DNA of 64,000 nucleotides, from the NCBI RefSeq assembly GCF_019192965.1, contig NZ_JAHTKU010000019.1, forward strand, positions 178,047-242,046. The letters run 5' to 3'. Position 1 is the stretch's first letter; each line of letters begins with the position of its first letter. The notes beneath the pieces were generated by a model. The model was given only the letters and a program-made list of their open reading frames with translations, had not been told where the DNA came from and did not search any database. The translations under genes and the position numbers were made by a program. This DNA is from Nocardioides daeguensis. Lineage in GTDB: Bacteria > Actinomycetota > Actinomycetes > Propionibacteriales > Nocardioidaceae. Positions 15,908-25,198 of the stretch are shown piece by piece.

Positions 15908-16037
15908 ATTTGCGCCCCTCCAAACCCCGCCCCTCCTCGGGACGGGCGCCCCTGTCAGAACGCGTTTGTGCAGGTCAGGAGTGGGCCCCTCCGAAAGTTG
16001 AAAAAGTTTCGGCTCGAGGCTTGCGCCGAGCGCAAAT
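15908..16037. repeat. Repeat-rich intergenic region upstream of prim-pol; possible origin or operator
   Basis: Three direct copies of GCCCCTCC (15914, 15929, 15985), an imperfect palindrome CCGAAAGTT-GAAA-AAGTTTCGG (15991-16012, one mismatch per arm) and an outer perfect 8-base inverted repeat ATTTGCGC (15908-15915) / GCGCAAAT (16030-16037) lie within 130 bases before the parB/prim-pol operon. This could be an origin, a ParB or repressor site, or partly the terminator of the upstream gene. The repeats are visible in the sequence; the function is inference. Confidence 0.4.
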
Positions 16038-16052
16038 CAGGACGATGTCGCG

Positions 16053-17366
16053 TCAGGAAGCGCGCGCGGGCAGCACCAGCAGTGTCCCGTCTTGGTGCTT
16101 CTCAATCTCGATGACGACGTCCGCGGCGGCATTCGACTCCGCGGGGGCGAGCGCCCGCAGGCGGTACGAAGCGTCGAGGAGGCTGTCGACTTGCTTACGA
16201 GTCATCACCTTGTCGATCAGCCGCTTCGGTGATCGGAGCTCGAGTGACGACAGACGCCGGAGCACGTTCTCGATGCGTGCTTCCAGTTCGTTGATCCGCT
16301 GCTGATCAGCCCGAAGGCTCTGGACGAAGTTCTCGAAGGGATTGTCTTGATCGCTCTGCCCGGCCTCTACGCCCTGCAACACGATCACCCGGCGCTTGAG
16401 GGCGATCGCGAGTGCAGCCATTTCGAGGTGTGCTCGAAACTCGCCGCCCTCTTCGCTGATGCCGGGGAACGCTGCGTCGACTTCGGCGACATCGACGTGG
16501 TCATCTTCGAGGACCGAGTCCAGCGCTGCCTCCCACTTCTTGACGCGAGTCTCTGCTCGCTGCGAGGCAGTGCTGATGGCATGAACCGCGGAGTCCAATC
16601 CGAGCGATGATCCGACCTTGCCCCGGTCGAGCAACAGGGCAGTCGCCTTGTCGATGGCGTCGCGGCAGCCGTCGAGCTCACTTCGCTCGGCCTCCAACTT
16701 GTCGTCGTGCAGCTTTTCCAGGAGTTCGGTGATGTTCTCGATGGCCTTCTGCCGTTCGTGGTCCGCGTACGCGCTCGCTCCAACCGCAACCGCCATCAAG
16801 ACAAGGGGCGCAGCCACGGTCATTGCCGTGCCAGCGGCTGCTGTCCCGGCTGCGGCACCGACGGCGGTTCCGGTTGCCCCAGCGGAGGCTGCTTCTACGG
16901 GCACGAAGGTGGCTTTGGCCGCGATCGCACTCTTGCCGGCGCCGGCGACCAGGTCGCCGTAGACCCCGCCGTCGACAGCCTTGGACGTCATCGGCTTCAC
17001 GAGACCCTTGCCGAACTGCGATGCGACCTTGGCAGGAACATGCATCCGGTAGAGGACCTCAGTGGACTGCGTGACCTGCTGGACGGCAGGCGACTTCGAG
17101 GAGCCGGACACGAGCCTGGACAGCTCCTTCGCGAGCGGGCTCATGGCGTCGAGCGGGAGGCCACTCGACGCCCGATCACGCTTCGCGGGCAGGGGGTGAG
17201 CCTCCAAGGTGACCAGCGGTGCGGACGCGAATGCTGCGAGCGCCGAGCGGAGTTCAGTCAGCCGTTCTGGCGTGAGCGCTCCCTCATCTGCGAAGGCGGG
17301 GACGGTGGCGCCCTGGGTCGTGGACAGGGTCCATACGGGCACGATCGTGCCGTCAACGTTGCTCAT
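16053..17366 (-). CDS. Hypothetical membrane/coiled-coil protein
   Basis: 437 residues. A Gly/Ala-rich hydrophobic region (about 155-200, 'GTAVGAAAGTAAAGTAMTVA' then 'APLVLMAVAVGA') is likely membrane-inserted. It is followed by a long helical, partly coiled-coil half containing 'QKAIENITELLEKLHDDKLE' near 207. The Ala/Gly pattern next to a helical bundle recalls bacterial membrane-interacting stress or toxin-like proteins, but no family is recognised. The gene is last in the minus-strand run that begins with the Tad genes, separated from the LysM-BTAD gene by 60 bases. Confidence 0.6.
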   Translation of the reverse strand: MSNVDGTIVPVWTLSTTQGATVPAFADEGALTPERLTELRSALAAFASAPLVTLEAHPLPAKRDRASSGLPLDAMSPLAKELSRLVSGSSKSPAVQQVTQSTEVLYRMHVPAKVASQFGKGLVKPMTSKAVDGGVYGDLVAGAGKSAIAAKATFVPVEAASAGATGTAVGAAAGTAAAGTAMTVAAPLVLMAVAVGASAYADHERQKAIENITELLEKLHDDKLEAERSELDGCRDAIDKATALLLDRGKVGSSLGLDSAVHAISTASQRAETRVKKWEAALDSVLEDDHVDVAEVDAAFPGISEEGGEFRAHLEMAALAIALKRRVIVLQGVEAGQSDQDNPFENFVQSLRADQQRINELEARIENVLRRLSSLELRSPKRLIDKVMTRKQVDSLLDASYRLRALAPAESNAAADVVIEIEKHQDGTLLVLPARAS

Positions 17367-17426
17367 TGGTCTCCTCGGTCAGGCGCCCAACACGATATCG
17401 GCCGGAGCCGACAGATGAGGCTGACT

Positions 17427-20400
17427 TCAGGAGGCCGACGGGTGGCGAGAGGGCTTCGGTACGGGCCGCGGCCGGCGGCGTCCCCATTCGTTCTTCGCGG
17501 CGATCTCCTTGGTCCGCGCTGGCAGATCGATCGGTGGCTCGTGATCGTCGCGTCGATCGAACACTTTCGCGCGCAGCATCTGGTCCGCAGCCGCTCCGTG
17601 GCCCTGAACCTCCATGACTCTCGCCAGATCGAGTCGGCTGACTTCGTCGTACGGCGCCGCCATGCACGCGGTCTCTGCGCTTTCGCGGGCCGTTTCCAGG
17701 TCGCCACGTTGAAGTGCATCCAGCACGACGACGTGTGCGGTGTCGACGATGGCACTCGGGATCAAGTCTTGGAGTCGGTCCCCGTCGAGTAGCCAGTTCC
17801 ACCCTTGCTCGCGGAGTTGATCGAACGGTTGCCCGTGGACCAAATGGAGCGCTTGCGCGAGGTCGGCGATCCCGTCCGCGCCTCGAGCCTGACCACGGGC
17901 GCGGAGGCGACGGAAGAGGTCGACATCCACGAGCAGGTCATCAACGTGGTAGCCGTGCCACTCGTCCGGCGGGCCGTCCCCTTGTCGCGGAATGTGCAGG
18001 CGTCCGGTTCGCGGGTCCTCGCCAAGCCAATCGCGGACATGACCGATGTCTGTTCGTGCGCGGGGCAGACCGATGTGGAATGCGTCCGCGATGGTGCGTG
18101 AGCTTGCGCCTTCGGGGTGCAAGGCCAGGAAGGCGAGCAGCTCGGAGTAATACGGCCTGCGCTTGACGATCTTCTCGGGCAGTTCTCCGTGGGCGGTGAC
18201 TCGAACGGGACCGAGGAGCGTGAGCTTGGGGAGTCGCGAAGCATCGTTGAGCCATTCAGCTAGGTCTTCATCGAGCGTTGGATCGAGTTCCTCGAGGCTG
18301 GTGAGGGCATCGTCCTTCGCTATCGGTGCCAGTTGGTCAACGTCCGCCGTGGTTGCCGCGCCCAGCTGCACGTACTCGTCCGCTTCACCCTTGAGCAGCG
18401 AGGCTTGCCCTGCGGGGCCCGTTGGCCTCGGCTGTGTGAACGCTTCGTGGAGCGCGCCTCCCTGATCCGTGACCCCCTGCCAACCGTCTGCGGCCCGGGA
18501 GAAGGGCGGGATGTCGACCGTCGGGGTGATCCTCGTGACGTCCACGATGGCCGAGCACATGGCGGCCTCCTCGGCGCTCAACCCTGACGCAGCAAGCGTG
18601 AGGGCCAGGTCTGGGATCGTCAGCGTCCCGTCTCTCGCCAGCTCCACGGCCGTGGCGCCCGAAAGCGCTGCGCTGTCGAAGGCGACGACCGCCGCCCCCA
18701 AACGGCAGGGCGACGCATCGATCGCTTCCCGCAACGCTGCGGCTACCTGCTCGTCCGGCGTTACGACGACCTGGAACGGGTCGGGATAGTCGATCCCGTG
18801 CTCGGCGAGGATACGGAGATCGTCGACGATCCCTTGGGCACCGGCGTCGCGCTCGTGCGTGCGGAGGCGGTGGGTATCCAGATCGGCCAATTCAGCTCCG
18901 AGGCCAAAGACGTCGGTTTGCACCAGGACGGACCAGGGATTCAGCGCCAGCTCAGCGCTGATGTGTCGGGCAAGGGCAACGGCAGCCTCCCGGTCACCGG
19001 TGAGCTGGATGCAGCCGAACTGCTCGAGATTCAGCAACCATTGGCGTCTGTCGGCATCCGTGCCGATGCTGACAAGCATCGGGTACGGCGGCAGGACGTC
19101 CTCGTCGTTCGTGCACTCGCGAACGGCGACGGTCCACTCGGTTCTCGCCCCGCGCCAAGGCGAGGGAAGATCGGCTGACTCGGCGAAGTGGAGCGTCACC
19201 ACGTCGTTCCGCAGCGCAACCGTCTGCAGAAGCGGAAGTGGTTGATCCGCCGCTGCTGCATGCGCGGCGAGGCTGTTGAGTACTGCGTGGAGGCCCTCGA
19301 TGTCGACGGCACCTGACGCGCCGTACACCTGTACGGTCTTGTCAACGTTCACCAGTTCGGGTGGAGGCGGCGCCAACGTCTGGCCCGGTCGGCGATAGCG
19401 AAACTGCGTCCTCCGGTGGGCCCGGACCGCCGTCAGGACTGCGCCGGCCAGCATCCCGCTGCCCGCGATCCCGGGTAGGACCCAGGCCGGCAGTGACGTG
19501 CTTTCGGATTCGTCCTCGGCGGTCGACGGCGGCTCTGCTTCGCTGGTGTGGAGGTCGTCATGATCGCCCTCGGCCGTGGGGGCCTCGGCGGACGGGGACG
19601 GCATCGTCGGTGGGGCTTCCTCGGGGGGAGCCTCCGGTTCCGACGGCGCCTCGCTCCGCGGCGGCAGCTCGGCCGGCGGCTCGGGGATCGTGAGCTTCCA
19701 GCCCGGTCGGATGAGATCTGGATCGGTGAGATGCTCGCCGTCGGGTTGGATCGTCTGCCGCGAGGCGTCGTAGATCTCGGGGTACCGATCGGCGTCGCCG
19801 AGTTCCTCTGCGGCGATATCGGAGAGGGTGTCGCCCGGCTCGACGACGACTGTGCTCTGCTGCTGTGGCTCGTCGGGAACCTTGAGGACGGTGCCCGGGG
19901 TGATGAAGTCGGGCTGCCCGTGGAGCGTCTTTGTGTTGAGCGCGACCAGTTCCGTGTAGCGGGCGCCATCGCCCAAGAGTCGGTCGGCAATGCGCCAGAG
20001 GCTGTCTCCGCGCACAACGGTGTAGTCGCGGGTGCGAGCGGATTCGGCAGTCGCCGGTGCAACTGCGGCCTCGGTTTCCGAGTGAATCTCCCGAACAGGA
20101 GCCGGCTCCGCAGGCGTGGTCTGGGCGACCGCGGTCGAGTGTGCGGGAGGCGCGGGCGCTGCGATCGCAATGGCGGGACCGGCGATGAAGAGCAGGGCTG
20201 CGATGCCGACAAGCCGCGCGGCGAACTCCTGAGGGAGCGCCAACCCGGGAACCGACGGAGCGGGCACTCGACGGATCTCCGCGACCACGGCGAGCGCGAC
20301 CGATCCGGTCAGGACGGCCCACGCGCCCCAGCCGACCGCTGCAAAGGCCGCGAATGCAAGGCTCCCGTCGTCCGGTCGGGAGAGCATTCGCTGGAGTTCG

Positions 20401-20522
20401 CTGAAGTCGGCGTCCCATGGCGCGTAGCCGATCGAGACGAGGATCGCTGGGAAGGCGACTACCAGCGCCATTAGCGCCAGGCAGGCGGCGAACCCGCGGA
20501 TCCGCTGGCTCAACGTGGTCAT
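17427..20522 (-). CDS. LysM and BTAD-domain membrane protein of the Tad locus
   Basis: 1031 residues. Two N-terminal hydrophobic segments and a third near 205-225 of the leader region precede two LysM motifs (about 165-217, 'YTVVRGDSLWRIADRLLGDG'; about 223-282, 'VVVEPGDTLSDIAAEELGDA'). A Pro/Glu-rich linker follows, then another membrane helix (about 348-367), a large cytoplasmic region and a C-terminal SARP-type bacterial transcriptional activator domain (about 770-990, 'RRPYYSELLAFLALHPEGAS'). Proteins of this plan occur in actinobacterial Tad/conjugation clusters. It may link peptidoglycan contact with regulation; this is inference. The start overlaps the stop of the upstream TadE-like gene by ATGA. 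Confidence 0.82.
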   Translation of the reverse strand: MTTLSQRIRGFAACLALMALVVAFPAILVSIGYAPWDADFSELQRMLSRPDDGSLAFAAFAAVGWGAWAVLTGSVALAVVAEIRRVPAPSVPGLALPQEFAARLVGIAALLFIAGPAIAIAAPAPPAHSTAVAQTTPAEPAPVREIHSETEAAVAPATAESARTRDYTVVRGDSLWRIADRLLGDGARYTELVALNTKTLHGQPDFITPGTVLKVPDEPQQQSTVVVEPGDTLSDIAAEELGDADRYPEIYDASRQTIQPDGEHLTDPDLIRPGWKLTIPEPPAELPPRSEAPSEPEAPPEEAPPTMPSPSAEAPTAEGDHDDLHTSEAEPPSTAEDESESTSLPAWVLPGIAGSGMLAGAVLTAVRAHRRTQFRYRRPGQTLAPPPPELVNVDKTVQVYGASGAVDIEGLHAVLNSLAAHAAAADQPLPLLQTVALRNDVVTLHFAESADLPSPWRGARTEWTVAVRECTNDEDVLPPYPMLVSIGTDADRRQWLLNLEQFGCIQLTGDREAAVALARHISAELALNPWSVLVQTDVFGLGAELADLDTHRLRTHERDAGAQGIVDDLRILAEHGIDYPDPFQVVVTPDEQVAAALREAIDASPCRLGAAVVAFDSAALSGATAVELARDGTLTIPDLALTLAASGLSAEEAAMCSAIVDVTRITPTVDIPPFSRAADGWQGVTDQGGALHEAFTQPRPTGPAGQASLLKGEADEYVQLGAATTADVDQLAPIAKDDALTSLEELDPTLDEDLAEWLNDASRLPKLTLLGPVRVTAHGELPEKIVKRRPYYSELLAFLALHPEGASSRTIADAFHIGLPRARTDIGHVRDWLGEDPRTGRLHIPRQGDGPPDEWHGYHVDDLLVDVDLFRRLRARGQARGADGIADLAQALHLVHGQPFDQLREQGWNWLLDGDRLQDLIPSAIVDTAHVVVLDALQRGDLETARESAETACMAAPYDEVSRLDLARVMEVQGHGAAADQMLRAKVFDRRDDHEPPIDLPARTKEIAAKNEWGRRRPRPVPKPSRHPSAS

Positions 20523-20944
20523 TGCTCAGTACCTCCCAAACTGCGAACGACGCGGGCGCTCGCCTCGCCGGTGACGTTCAGGTCGCCGATGCCGATAGCC
20601 CCGAGGAACGTGGGGGAGTAGGTGTCCGTCACCGTGACGGTGATGGTGTCTCCGCCGGAGACCGTGACCGTGCCTTCGACGCCTGCTTGGTCCAGGAACT
20701 CCTGCGCGGCACTGCGCGCCGCCGCAAGGTCGACGTACACCGCTCGTCCTTCGATGGCGGCGGCCGGTTGAATTCGTTGGCCGCCTGCTCGCGCGGCTTG
20801 GGCCGCGATGTTGTGGGCACGTTGCTGGGCATGGACCTGCCCGCCGAGGTCGACGGCCAGGCCAACGAGAATGATCATCACGAAGCTCGAGGTGGCCAGC
20901 CAGATGCTGACCGAACCGCGCTCGTCACGGATTCGCCGCGTCAT
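20519..20944 (-). CDS. TadE/TadG-like pseudopilin
   Basis: 141 residues from ATG 20944. The N terminus 'MTRRIRDERGSVSIW' is followed by a hydrophobic helix (about 15-37). This is the prepilin-like layout in which processing occurs after the Gly of DERGS. The usual Glu at mature position 5 is replaced (SVSIW). An extracellular domain of about 100 residues with a Thr/Val-rich beta region follows. It is the third of three consecutive TadE-like genes sharing the DERGS box, coupled by ATGA overlaps. Confidence 0.75.
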   Translation of the reverse strand: MTRRIRDERGSVSIWLATSSFVMIILVGLAVDLGGQVHAQQRAHNIAAQAARAGGQRIQPAAAIEGRAVYVDLAAARSAAQEFLDQAGVEGTVTVSGGDTITVTVTDTYSPTFLGAIGIGDLNVTGEASARVVRSLGGTEQ

Positions 20945-21369
20945 GAGCGCTCTCTCCACGTGTCCAGCGGCGAGCTCACCGAAGCGGTGATGATGCGAGA
21001 GCCGGGAACCCCCGGGACCGCCAGATCGGCGAGATTCAGCCGGCACTCGACAGTCACCTGGACGGTTCCGGGGGTGCCGACGGGTACGTCGAAATCGGAG
21101 GTATCGACGGAGACCGTCACACTGAGGCAGTCGATGCCCTGAGCTTCGAGACTCGAGCGCGCCGCCGACTCCGCCTCGGCGCGCGCAGTTTCGTTCGTCC
21201 GCGAGATGGACGCTGACCTGGCGCCGTCTGCTGCGGCCGATTCGACAGCTCCGTGGGTCATGGCCGTTCGGCCGCCGAAGATGATGAGGCCGACGAAGAG
21301 GGCGAAGGCAGGCACTCCGATGGCCGCTTCGATCGAAGCGGAGCCCCGTTCGTCCCGTCGCGACTTCAC
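20941..21369 (-). CDS. TadE-like pseudopilin
   Basis: 142 residues from GTG 21369, chosen because it gives a GTGA overlap with the upstream gene and leaves a short basic leader 'VKSRRDERGSASIEAAIGV'. This copy keeps the acidic residue at mature position 5 (SASIE), followed by a membrane helix. The external domain has two Cys ('GIDCLS' and 'VECRL') that may form a disulfide. It is part of the Tad pilus operon. Confidence 0.77.
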   Translation of the reverse strand: MKSRRDERGSASIEAAIGVPAFALFVGLIIFGGRTAMTHGAVESAAADGARSASISRTNETARAEAESAARSSLEAQGIDCLSVTVSVDTSDFDVPVGTPGTVQVTVECRLNLADLAVPGVPGSRIITASVSSPLDTWRERS

Positions 21370-21773
21370 GGTGCCGTCAGTCTCTCGGTCGGCAGCGAGG
21401 CGGACTGGACGATTCTGGGCGACCATCCCGGGATGACGCTGAGGCTGTGACCGGTCACCGTCACGGTCACCGTTGTGGAGGTCCGCTCGGCGGACGCCGT
21501 CGCGTTCTCGAGTACGTCGTCGCCTCCGGCGTCGGACACAAAATTGTTGGCGGCGTCGACGCCTTCGGACCGTGTCCCCGTCTCGGCACTTGCTGCCCGT
21601 GCCCCCTCCTGCGCGGCAGCGATCGCGACCGCTCGGGCGTGGTAGAACAACGCGGCCTGCATGCCGAGGAACAGCACCGCGAAGAGGGCAGGCAGGAGGA
21701 TCACGAGCTGGATCGACACCGACCCGCGCTCGTCCCTCCGCCTACTTGATGTTGCCGGCTTGAGCCGTGACAT
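21366..21773 (-). CDS. TadE-like pseudopilin
   Basis: 135 residues. Leader 'RRRDERGSVSIQLVILLP', then a membrane helix and a helical/beta external domain. As in the copy at 20519, mature position 5 is not Glu (SVSIQ). The N terminus overlaps the end of the Flp-like pilin gene by 32 bases, so the true start may be an internal codon closer to the DERGS box. Confidence 0.72.
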   Translation of the reverse strand: MSRLKPATSSRRRDERGSVSIQLVILLPALFAVLFLGMQAALFYHARAVAIAAAQEGARAASAETGTRSEGVDAANNFVSDAGGDDVLENATASAERTSTTVTVTVTGHSLSVIPGWSPRIVQSASLPTERLTAP

Positions 21774-21930
21774 ATGCCTTCACCGCTGCGACCACGACCG
21801 CGACGATGGCGATCACGGCTACGGCCCAGAGCACGTGTTCGGTCGTGACCGAGCCGCGCTCATCTCGATGGCGCATTCGTGTGTCGAAGCCGATTCTCAG
21901 CCCGACCAGCGTGGTGATAATTCGATCCAT
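21742..21930 (-). CDS. Flp-like major pilin candidate
   Basis: 62 residues with 'HRDERGSVTTEHVLWAVAVI' followed by a single hydrophobic helix and a short tail ending 'AQAGNIK'. Small size, the Gly-Ser cleavage box with Glu at mature position 5 and the position immediately before the TadE-like genes fit an Flp/TadA-type pilin. No prepilin peptidase gene is visible in the window, so processing would rely on a host enzyme. Confidence 0.72.
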   Translation of the reverse strand: MDRIITTLVGLRIGFDTRMRHRDERGSVTTEHVLWAVAVIAIVAVVVAAVKAYVTAQAGNIK

Positions 21931-21972
21931 TTCGGTTCCTTCCCGTCCGCGGTCCTTCCGTCGGGCTGGTTA

Positions 21973-22878
21973 TTAGGTGTTGCTGAACATCCGGAGCAGT
22001 GAGGGCGCCACAAGGAGCGCCATGAAGACGACTCCCAGGAGCGAGCCCGGGATCGTCATGCGCTCTCCGACGGCGTTCGCCTCCGCGATCTCGTCGTTGA
22101 GCATTGCCGTGCGCATCGCAGCGGATCGAGCGCGGAGGTGGGTGTAGACGCTGGCGCCTTCCTCACCCGAGAGCCGCATGATGTCGGCGAAGTCCTCGAG
22201 TTCTGGCAGGGCCAGTTCGTCGGCAAGCGCGTTGAGCGCGTCCCACGGCGGCTGGCCCGACCACCGGGAACGGGTCAGTTCCTCCGAGAGGCGGGTGAAC
22301 ACCCACGAATCGCCGACGAGTGCTGCCGACTCCATGGCCTGGCGTACGCCCGAACCGTTGTTTCGTTCGAGCGCGACCAGATCGATGTACGCGCCCAGCG
22401 CTCGCGAGAACTCGAGCCGCGCTTTCCGAGCGTCGTCGATCGCGTTGTAGTTCGGCAGGAAGAACATGAAGGCCGCAAGTCCGACGGAGGCCGCGCCGCT
22501 CAGGACGATCGGAAGCCCGAGGCCGATCACATGGAAGAAGACCGAAAGCAGCGGCGGGATCGCGAGGCCGAGCATGGCGGAGACGAGTTTGTCGCCATAG
22601 AACCGCGCGGTGGGGATCCGAAGTACGGCGAGCTCGCGCGTTGGCGTTCGTGCCCACACTGACGTGGGCAGGGTCTTCAGCGCCCATGTCCCGAGTCGTT
22701 CCTTCCCATGCGACGGCGTCCCCGCATTGCCTGCTGCGCGGGCGGGCCGGCCGGGGCCAAGACGGGCAAGAGCGTCCGCCAAGTCCGGTTCGGCGGGAAG
22801 GAAGCGGGCTGCGAGGACCACCAGCCCGAACGCGATCAGGGCGCCGCTCAGGAGCGCCGCTTGAAGCCCGCTGGTCAT
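21973..22878 (-). CDS. tadC: Type II secretion F-family protein, TadC-like
   Basis: 301 residues from ATG 22878 (4-base overlap with tadB). It has hydrophobic helices at the N terminus, in the middle (about 112-155) and at the C terminus ('IPGSLLGVVFMALLVAPSLL'), with the cytoplasmic T2SS-F domain at about 155-270 (helices around 'ARLEFSRALGAYIDLVALER'). It is the inner-membrane platform of the Tad pilus, acting with TadB and the TadA ATPase. Confidence 0.85.
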   Translation of the reverse strand: MTSGLQAALLSGALIAFGLVVLAARFLPAEPDLADALARLGPGRPARAAGNAGTPSHGKERLGTWALKTLPTSVWARTPTRELAVLRIPTARFYGDKLVSAMLGLAIPPLLSVFFHVIGLGLPIVLSGAASVGLAAFMFFLPNYNAIDDARKARLEFSRALGAYIDLVALERNNGSGVRQAMESAALVGDSWVFTRLSEELTRSRWSGQPPWDALNALADELALPELEDFADIMRLSGEEGASVYTHLRARSAAMRTAMLNDEIAEANAVGERMTIPGSLLGVVFMALLVAPSLLRMFSNT

Positions 22879-23732
22879 CGGCCACCTCCAGCCTGAGTTG
22901 GCGCGGCCGACAAGAAGCGCGGGAGGTTGCGCCCAACGGCCATGCGCTTCATCCAAACCAGGATCGCGACGTACGCCGCGAGGAGGCTCAGCAGAATCAC
23001 TTGGCCGAGCGGGCTCCGATAGGGCTCGACGTAGGTGCCGGACACCGCGAGGACTATGAGTACGCCAGCACTGATGATCGTGACCCAGCGCGCGGTGGCT
23101 CGAGGCTTGGCTCGGTCTGCTTCCACTTGGCGTCGCGCTCGGACGTCTGCTGCAACGGACTCGGCGAGCCCGTCTAGGACGCTCGCCAGTCCCGCGCCGC
23201 GACGACGTGCTCCCAGGATCAGGTTGGCGGCCACGAGGTCGCCGGTGGCGTCGTCAAGCTCGTCAGCGAACGCGCGGAGGGCATCCTCGGTGGGCCAGCG
23301 TGCTCGTAGTCGAGCGACCAGCCGCGTGACCTCGGGCGCGATGGCGGCGGGAGTCGAACGAAGGGTCGCGACGAGCGCCTGCTCCAGGCCGACGCCGACC
23401 GTCAGGACTCCGGATAGGGACCGAGTCCATTCCTCCATCGCCTCGAGTCGTTGGATGCGCGAATGCGCCGGACCCGCCGACAAGAGCACCGGCAGTCCGA
23501 CGAACGCCAGAGGGACGAGCACGATGGCCAAGGCCCACCCCGTGACCATGACGGCGACAAGCCCGACAACGATGCCGGTCGCGAGGAGGAGCTGGGTCTG
23601 CTTGGTGAGTGGCCTCAGCCGACGTCGCCGTGGCGGCCGCTCGACGACCTCGGCAGGCTGCAAACCGACGACCGTGGCGAGGATCCCGCCCACGATCAGC
23701 GCTCCGGCCAGCGCAGGGATGAGGGCGATCAC
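22875..23732 (-). CDS. tadB: Type II secretion F-family protein, TadB-like
   Basis: 285 residues. It has an N-terminal membrane helix, a second pair near 47-85, the T2SS-F domain (about 105-215, with 'RSLSGVLTVGVGLEQALVAT') and C-terminal helices. It pairs with TadC as the inner-membrane platform. ATGA overlaps on both sides (with tadA and tadC) show tight operon structure. Confidence 0.85.
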   Translation of the reverse strand: MIALIPALAGALIVGGILATVVGLQPAEVVERPPRRRRLRPLTKQTQLLLATGIVVGLVAVMVTGWALAIVLVPLAFVGLPVLLSAGPAHSRIQRLEAMEEWTRSLSGVLTVGVGLEQALVATLRSTPAAIAPEVTRLVARLRARWPTEDALRAFADELDDATGDLVAANLILGARRRGAGLASVLDGLAESVAADVRARRQVEADRAKPRATARWVTIISAGVLIVLAVSGTYVEPYRSPLGQVILLSLLAAYVAILVWMKRMAVGRNLPRFLSAAPTQAGGGR

Positions 23733-25198
23733 GACGCGCGTCCCTGCTCGGAGAGGTAGCCCGCCAGATCGAAGCCGTAGTCCGCCAAAGAGCGGTACGC
23801 ATCCGGCAGCACATCCGGGACGGCAGCGCCGTCGGTGCCGGGCGAGAACACGTGGGTCGTTGCGTAACCCGTCTCGCGTTCACCTGGGTCGAGGGCGATG
23901 ATCTCGGCAACCCTTCGGGTGCGAATCGGCCCGTCCTGCCCAGCCGTCGTACGAAGGTCGAGATGGACGATGAGGTCGATCGTGGCGGCGAGCTTGCTGG
24001 TCGCCAGTGACTGCGTCACGTGCGGCCCAGCCTCCATGGCGCAGGTGACGAGCTTCCGGACGGCTGCGACGGCGTCGGAGGAATGCGTGGTGGAGATGGA
24101 ACCAGTGCCGGACTCCATCGCCTTGATCATCGCCCAGATCTCCTTGCCTCGGACCTCGCCGACGATCTGGCGCGACAGGTTGAAGCGGAACGAGTCGACG
24201 AGCGCCTCGTCGAGGGTGAACTCGCCGGCCTGACGCCCGTCGGGTCCGCGCTCGCCGGATCCGGGACGGGCTTCCCACGGATGGACGATCCGATGCCGAT
24301 CGGGCAGTTCGTGCAGGTGCAGCTCGTACTCCGTCTCGAACGTCCCAATGGCTTCAAGCGGATCGATCTCGGCGCAGAGGGCTCGAACGAGAGTGGTCTT
24401 GCCAGCGCCTTGGCAACCCGACACGACGATGCTCCGCCGTGCCCGGACGGCCGCGGCCAGGAAGGACGCGGCGACTGGCGACAGCATCTTCCGTTCGACA
24501 AGGTCGGCCAGCGTCACCTGCATCAGTCGGTGGCGCCGGACGACGACGGAAGGCCGCGGCGTGACCCAGGCCGCCGCAGCGAGTCGCGAGCCGCCGTCGA
24601 GCCGAAGGTGCAGGCGAGGTTGCGCCTCGGAGAAGCCGCGAGCATTCACTTCGCTGCGGGAGGCGAGGAAGACGAGGAAGTCGATGAGTTCTTCGTCTGA
24701 ATCAGCGACGGGTGGCCCCTCCTGGAGCGAGCCATCGACCAACTCGAGGAGGACTCGGTCGTAGCCGGTGATGATGATGTTCTCGATGCGGTCGTCGTCG
24801 ACGAGCGGCTGCAGTCGGCCGAGTCGGAACAGCGAATCGAAGACAGCTCGGGCCAGGGATTCCTGGTGGGCGGGGGTCAGAGCGCCGACACCGTTGTTCA
24901 CCTGTTCGGCCATCGTCGTGTCGATCAGCTCCAGGACGATGGCGCGGCCTAGTTCCTCCTGAGCAGTCTTGTCGAGGCGGCGGTCGGCCGCGACGGCCTG
25001 GCTAAGTTGGTCGGATGCCTTGGCTCGGAGTGCAGCGACGAGCTGCCAGTCGATGCCGTTGCTCAAGGCGGGGACGGACACGGGAAGCCTGGTGACGGAA
25101 CCGGCGTGGCGGGCCAGTCGCGAACCGTTCTCCGCCGGCTCACCATGAGCAAAGAGGGGGAGCGACCGCGGGTCACTGCTGATTCGTCCGGTCGTCAT
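23729..25198 (-). CDS. tadA: TadA/CpaF secretion ATPase
   Basis: 489 residues from ATG 25198, which overlaps the upstream TadZ-like stop by 4 bases. Walker A 'VSGCQGAGKTTLVRALCAEI' lies near residue 260, the Asp/His boxes follow ('ETEYELHLHELPDRH'), and 'FRFNLSRQIVGEVRGKEIWA' contains the Walker B region. 'GTGSISTTHSSDA' is the conserved His box of type II/IV secretion ATPases. The enzyme powers assembly of the Tad pilus at the inner membrane. Confidence 0.9.
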   Translation of the reverse strand: MTTGRISSDPRSLPLFAHGEPAENGSRLARHAGSVTRLPVSVPALSNGIDWQLVAALRAKASDQLSQAVAADRRLDKTAQEELGRAIVLELIDTTMAEQVNNGVGALTPAHQESLARAVFDSLFRLGRLQPLVDDDRIENIIITGYDRVLLELVDGSLQEGPPVADSDEELIDFLVFLASRSEVNARGFSEAQPRLHLRLDGGSRLAAAAWVTPRPSVVVRRHRLMQVTLADLVERKMLSPVAASFLAAAVRARRSIVVSGCQGAGKTTLVRALCAEIDPLEAIGTFETEYELHLHELPDRHRIVHPWEARPGSGERGPDGRQAGEFTLDEALVDSFRFNLSRQIVGEVRGKEIWAMIKAMESGTGSISTTHSSDAVAAVRKLVTCAMEAGPHVTQSLATSKLAATIDLIVHLDLRTTAGQDGPIRTRRVAEIIALDPGERETGYATTHVFSPGTDGAAVPDVLPDAYRSLADYGFDLAGYLSEQGRAS

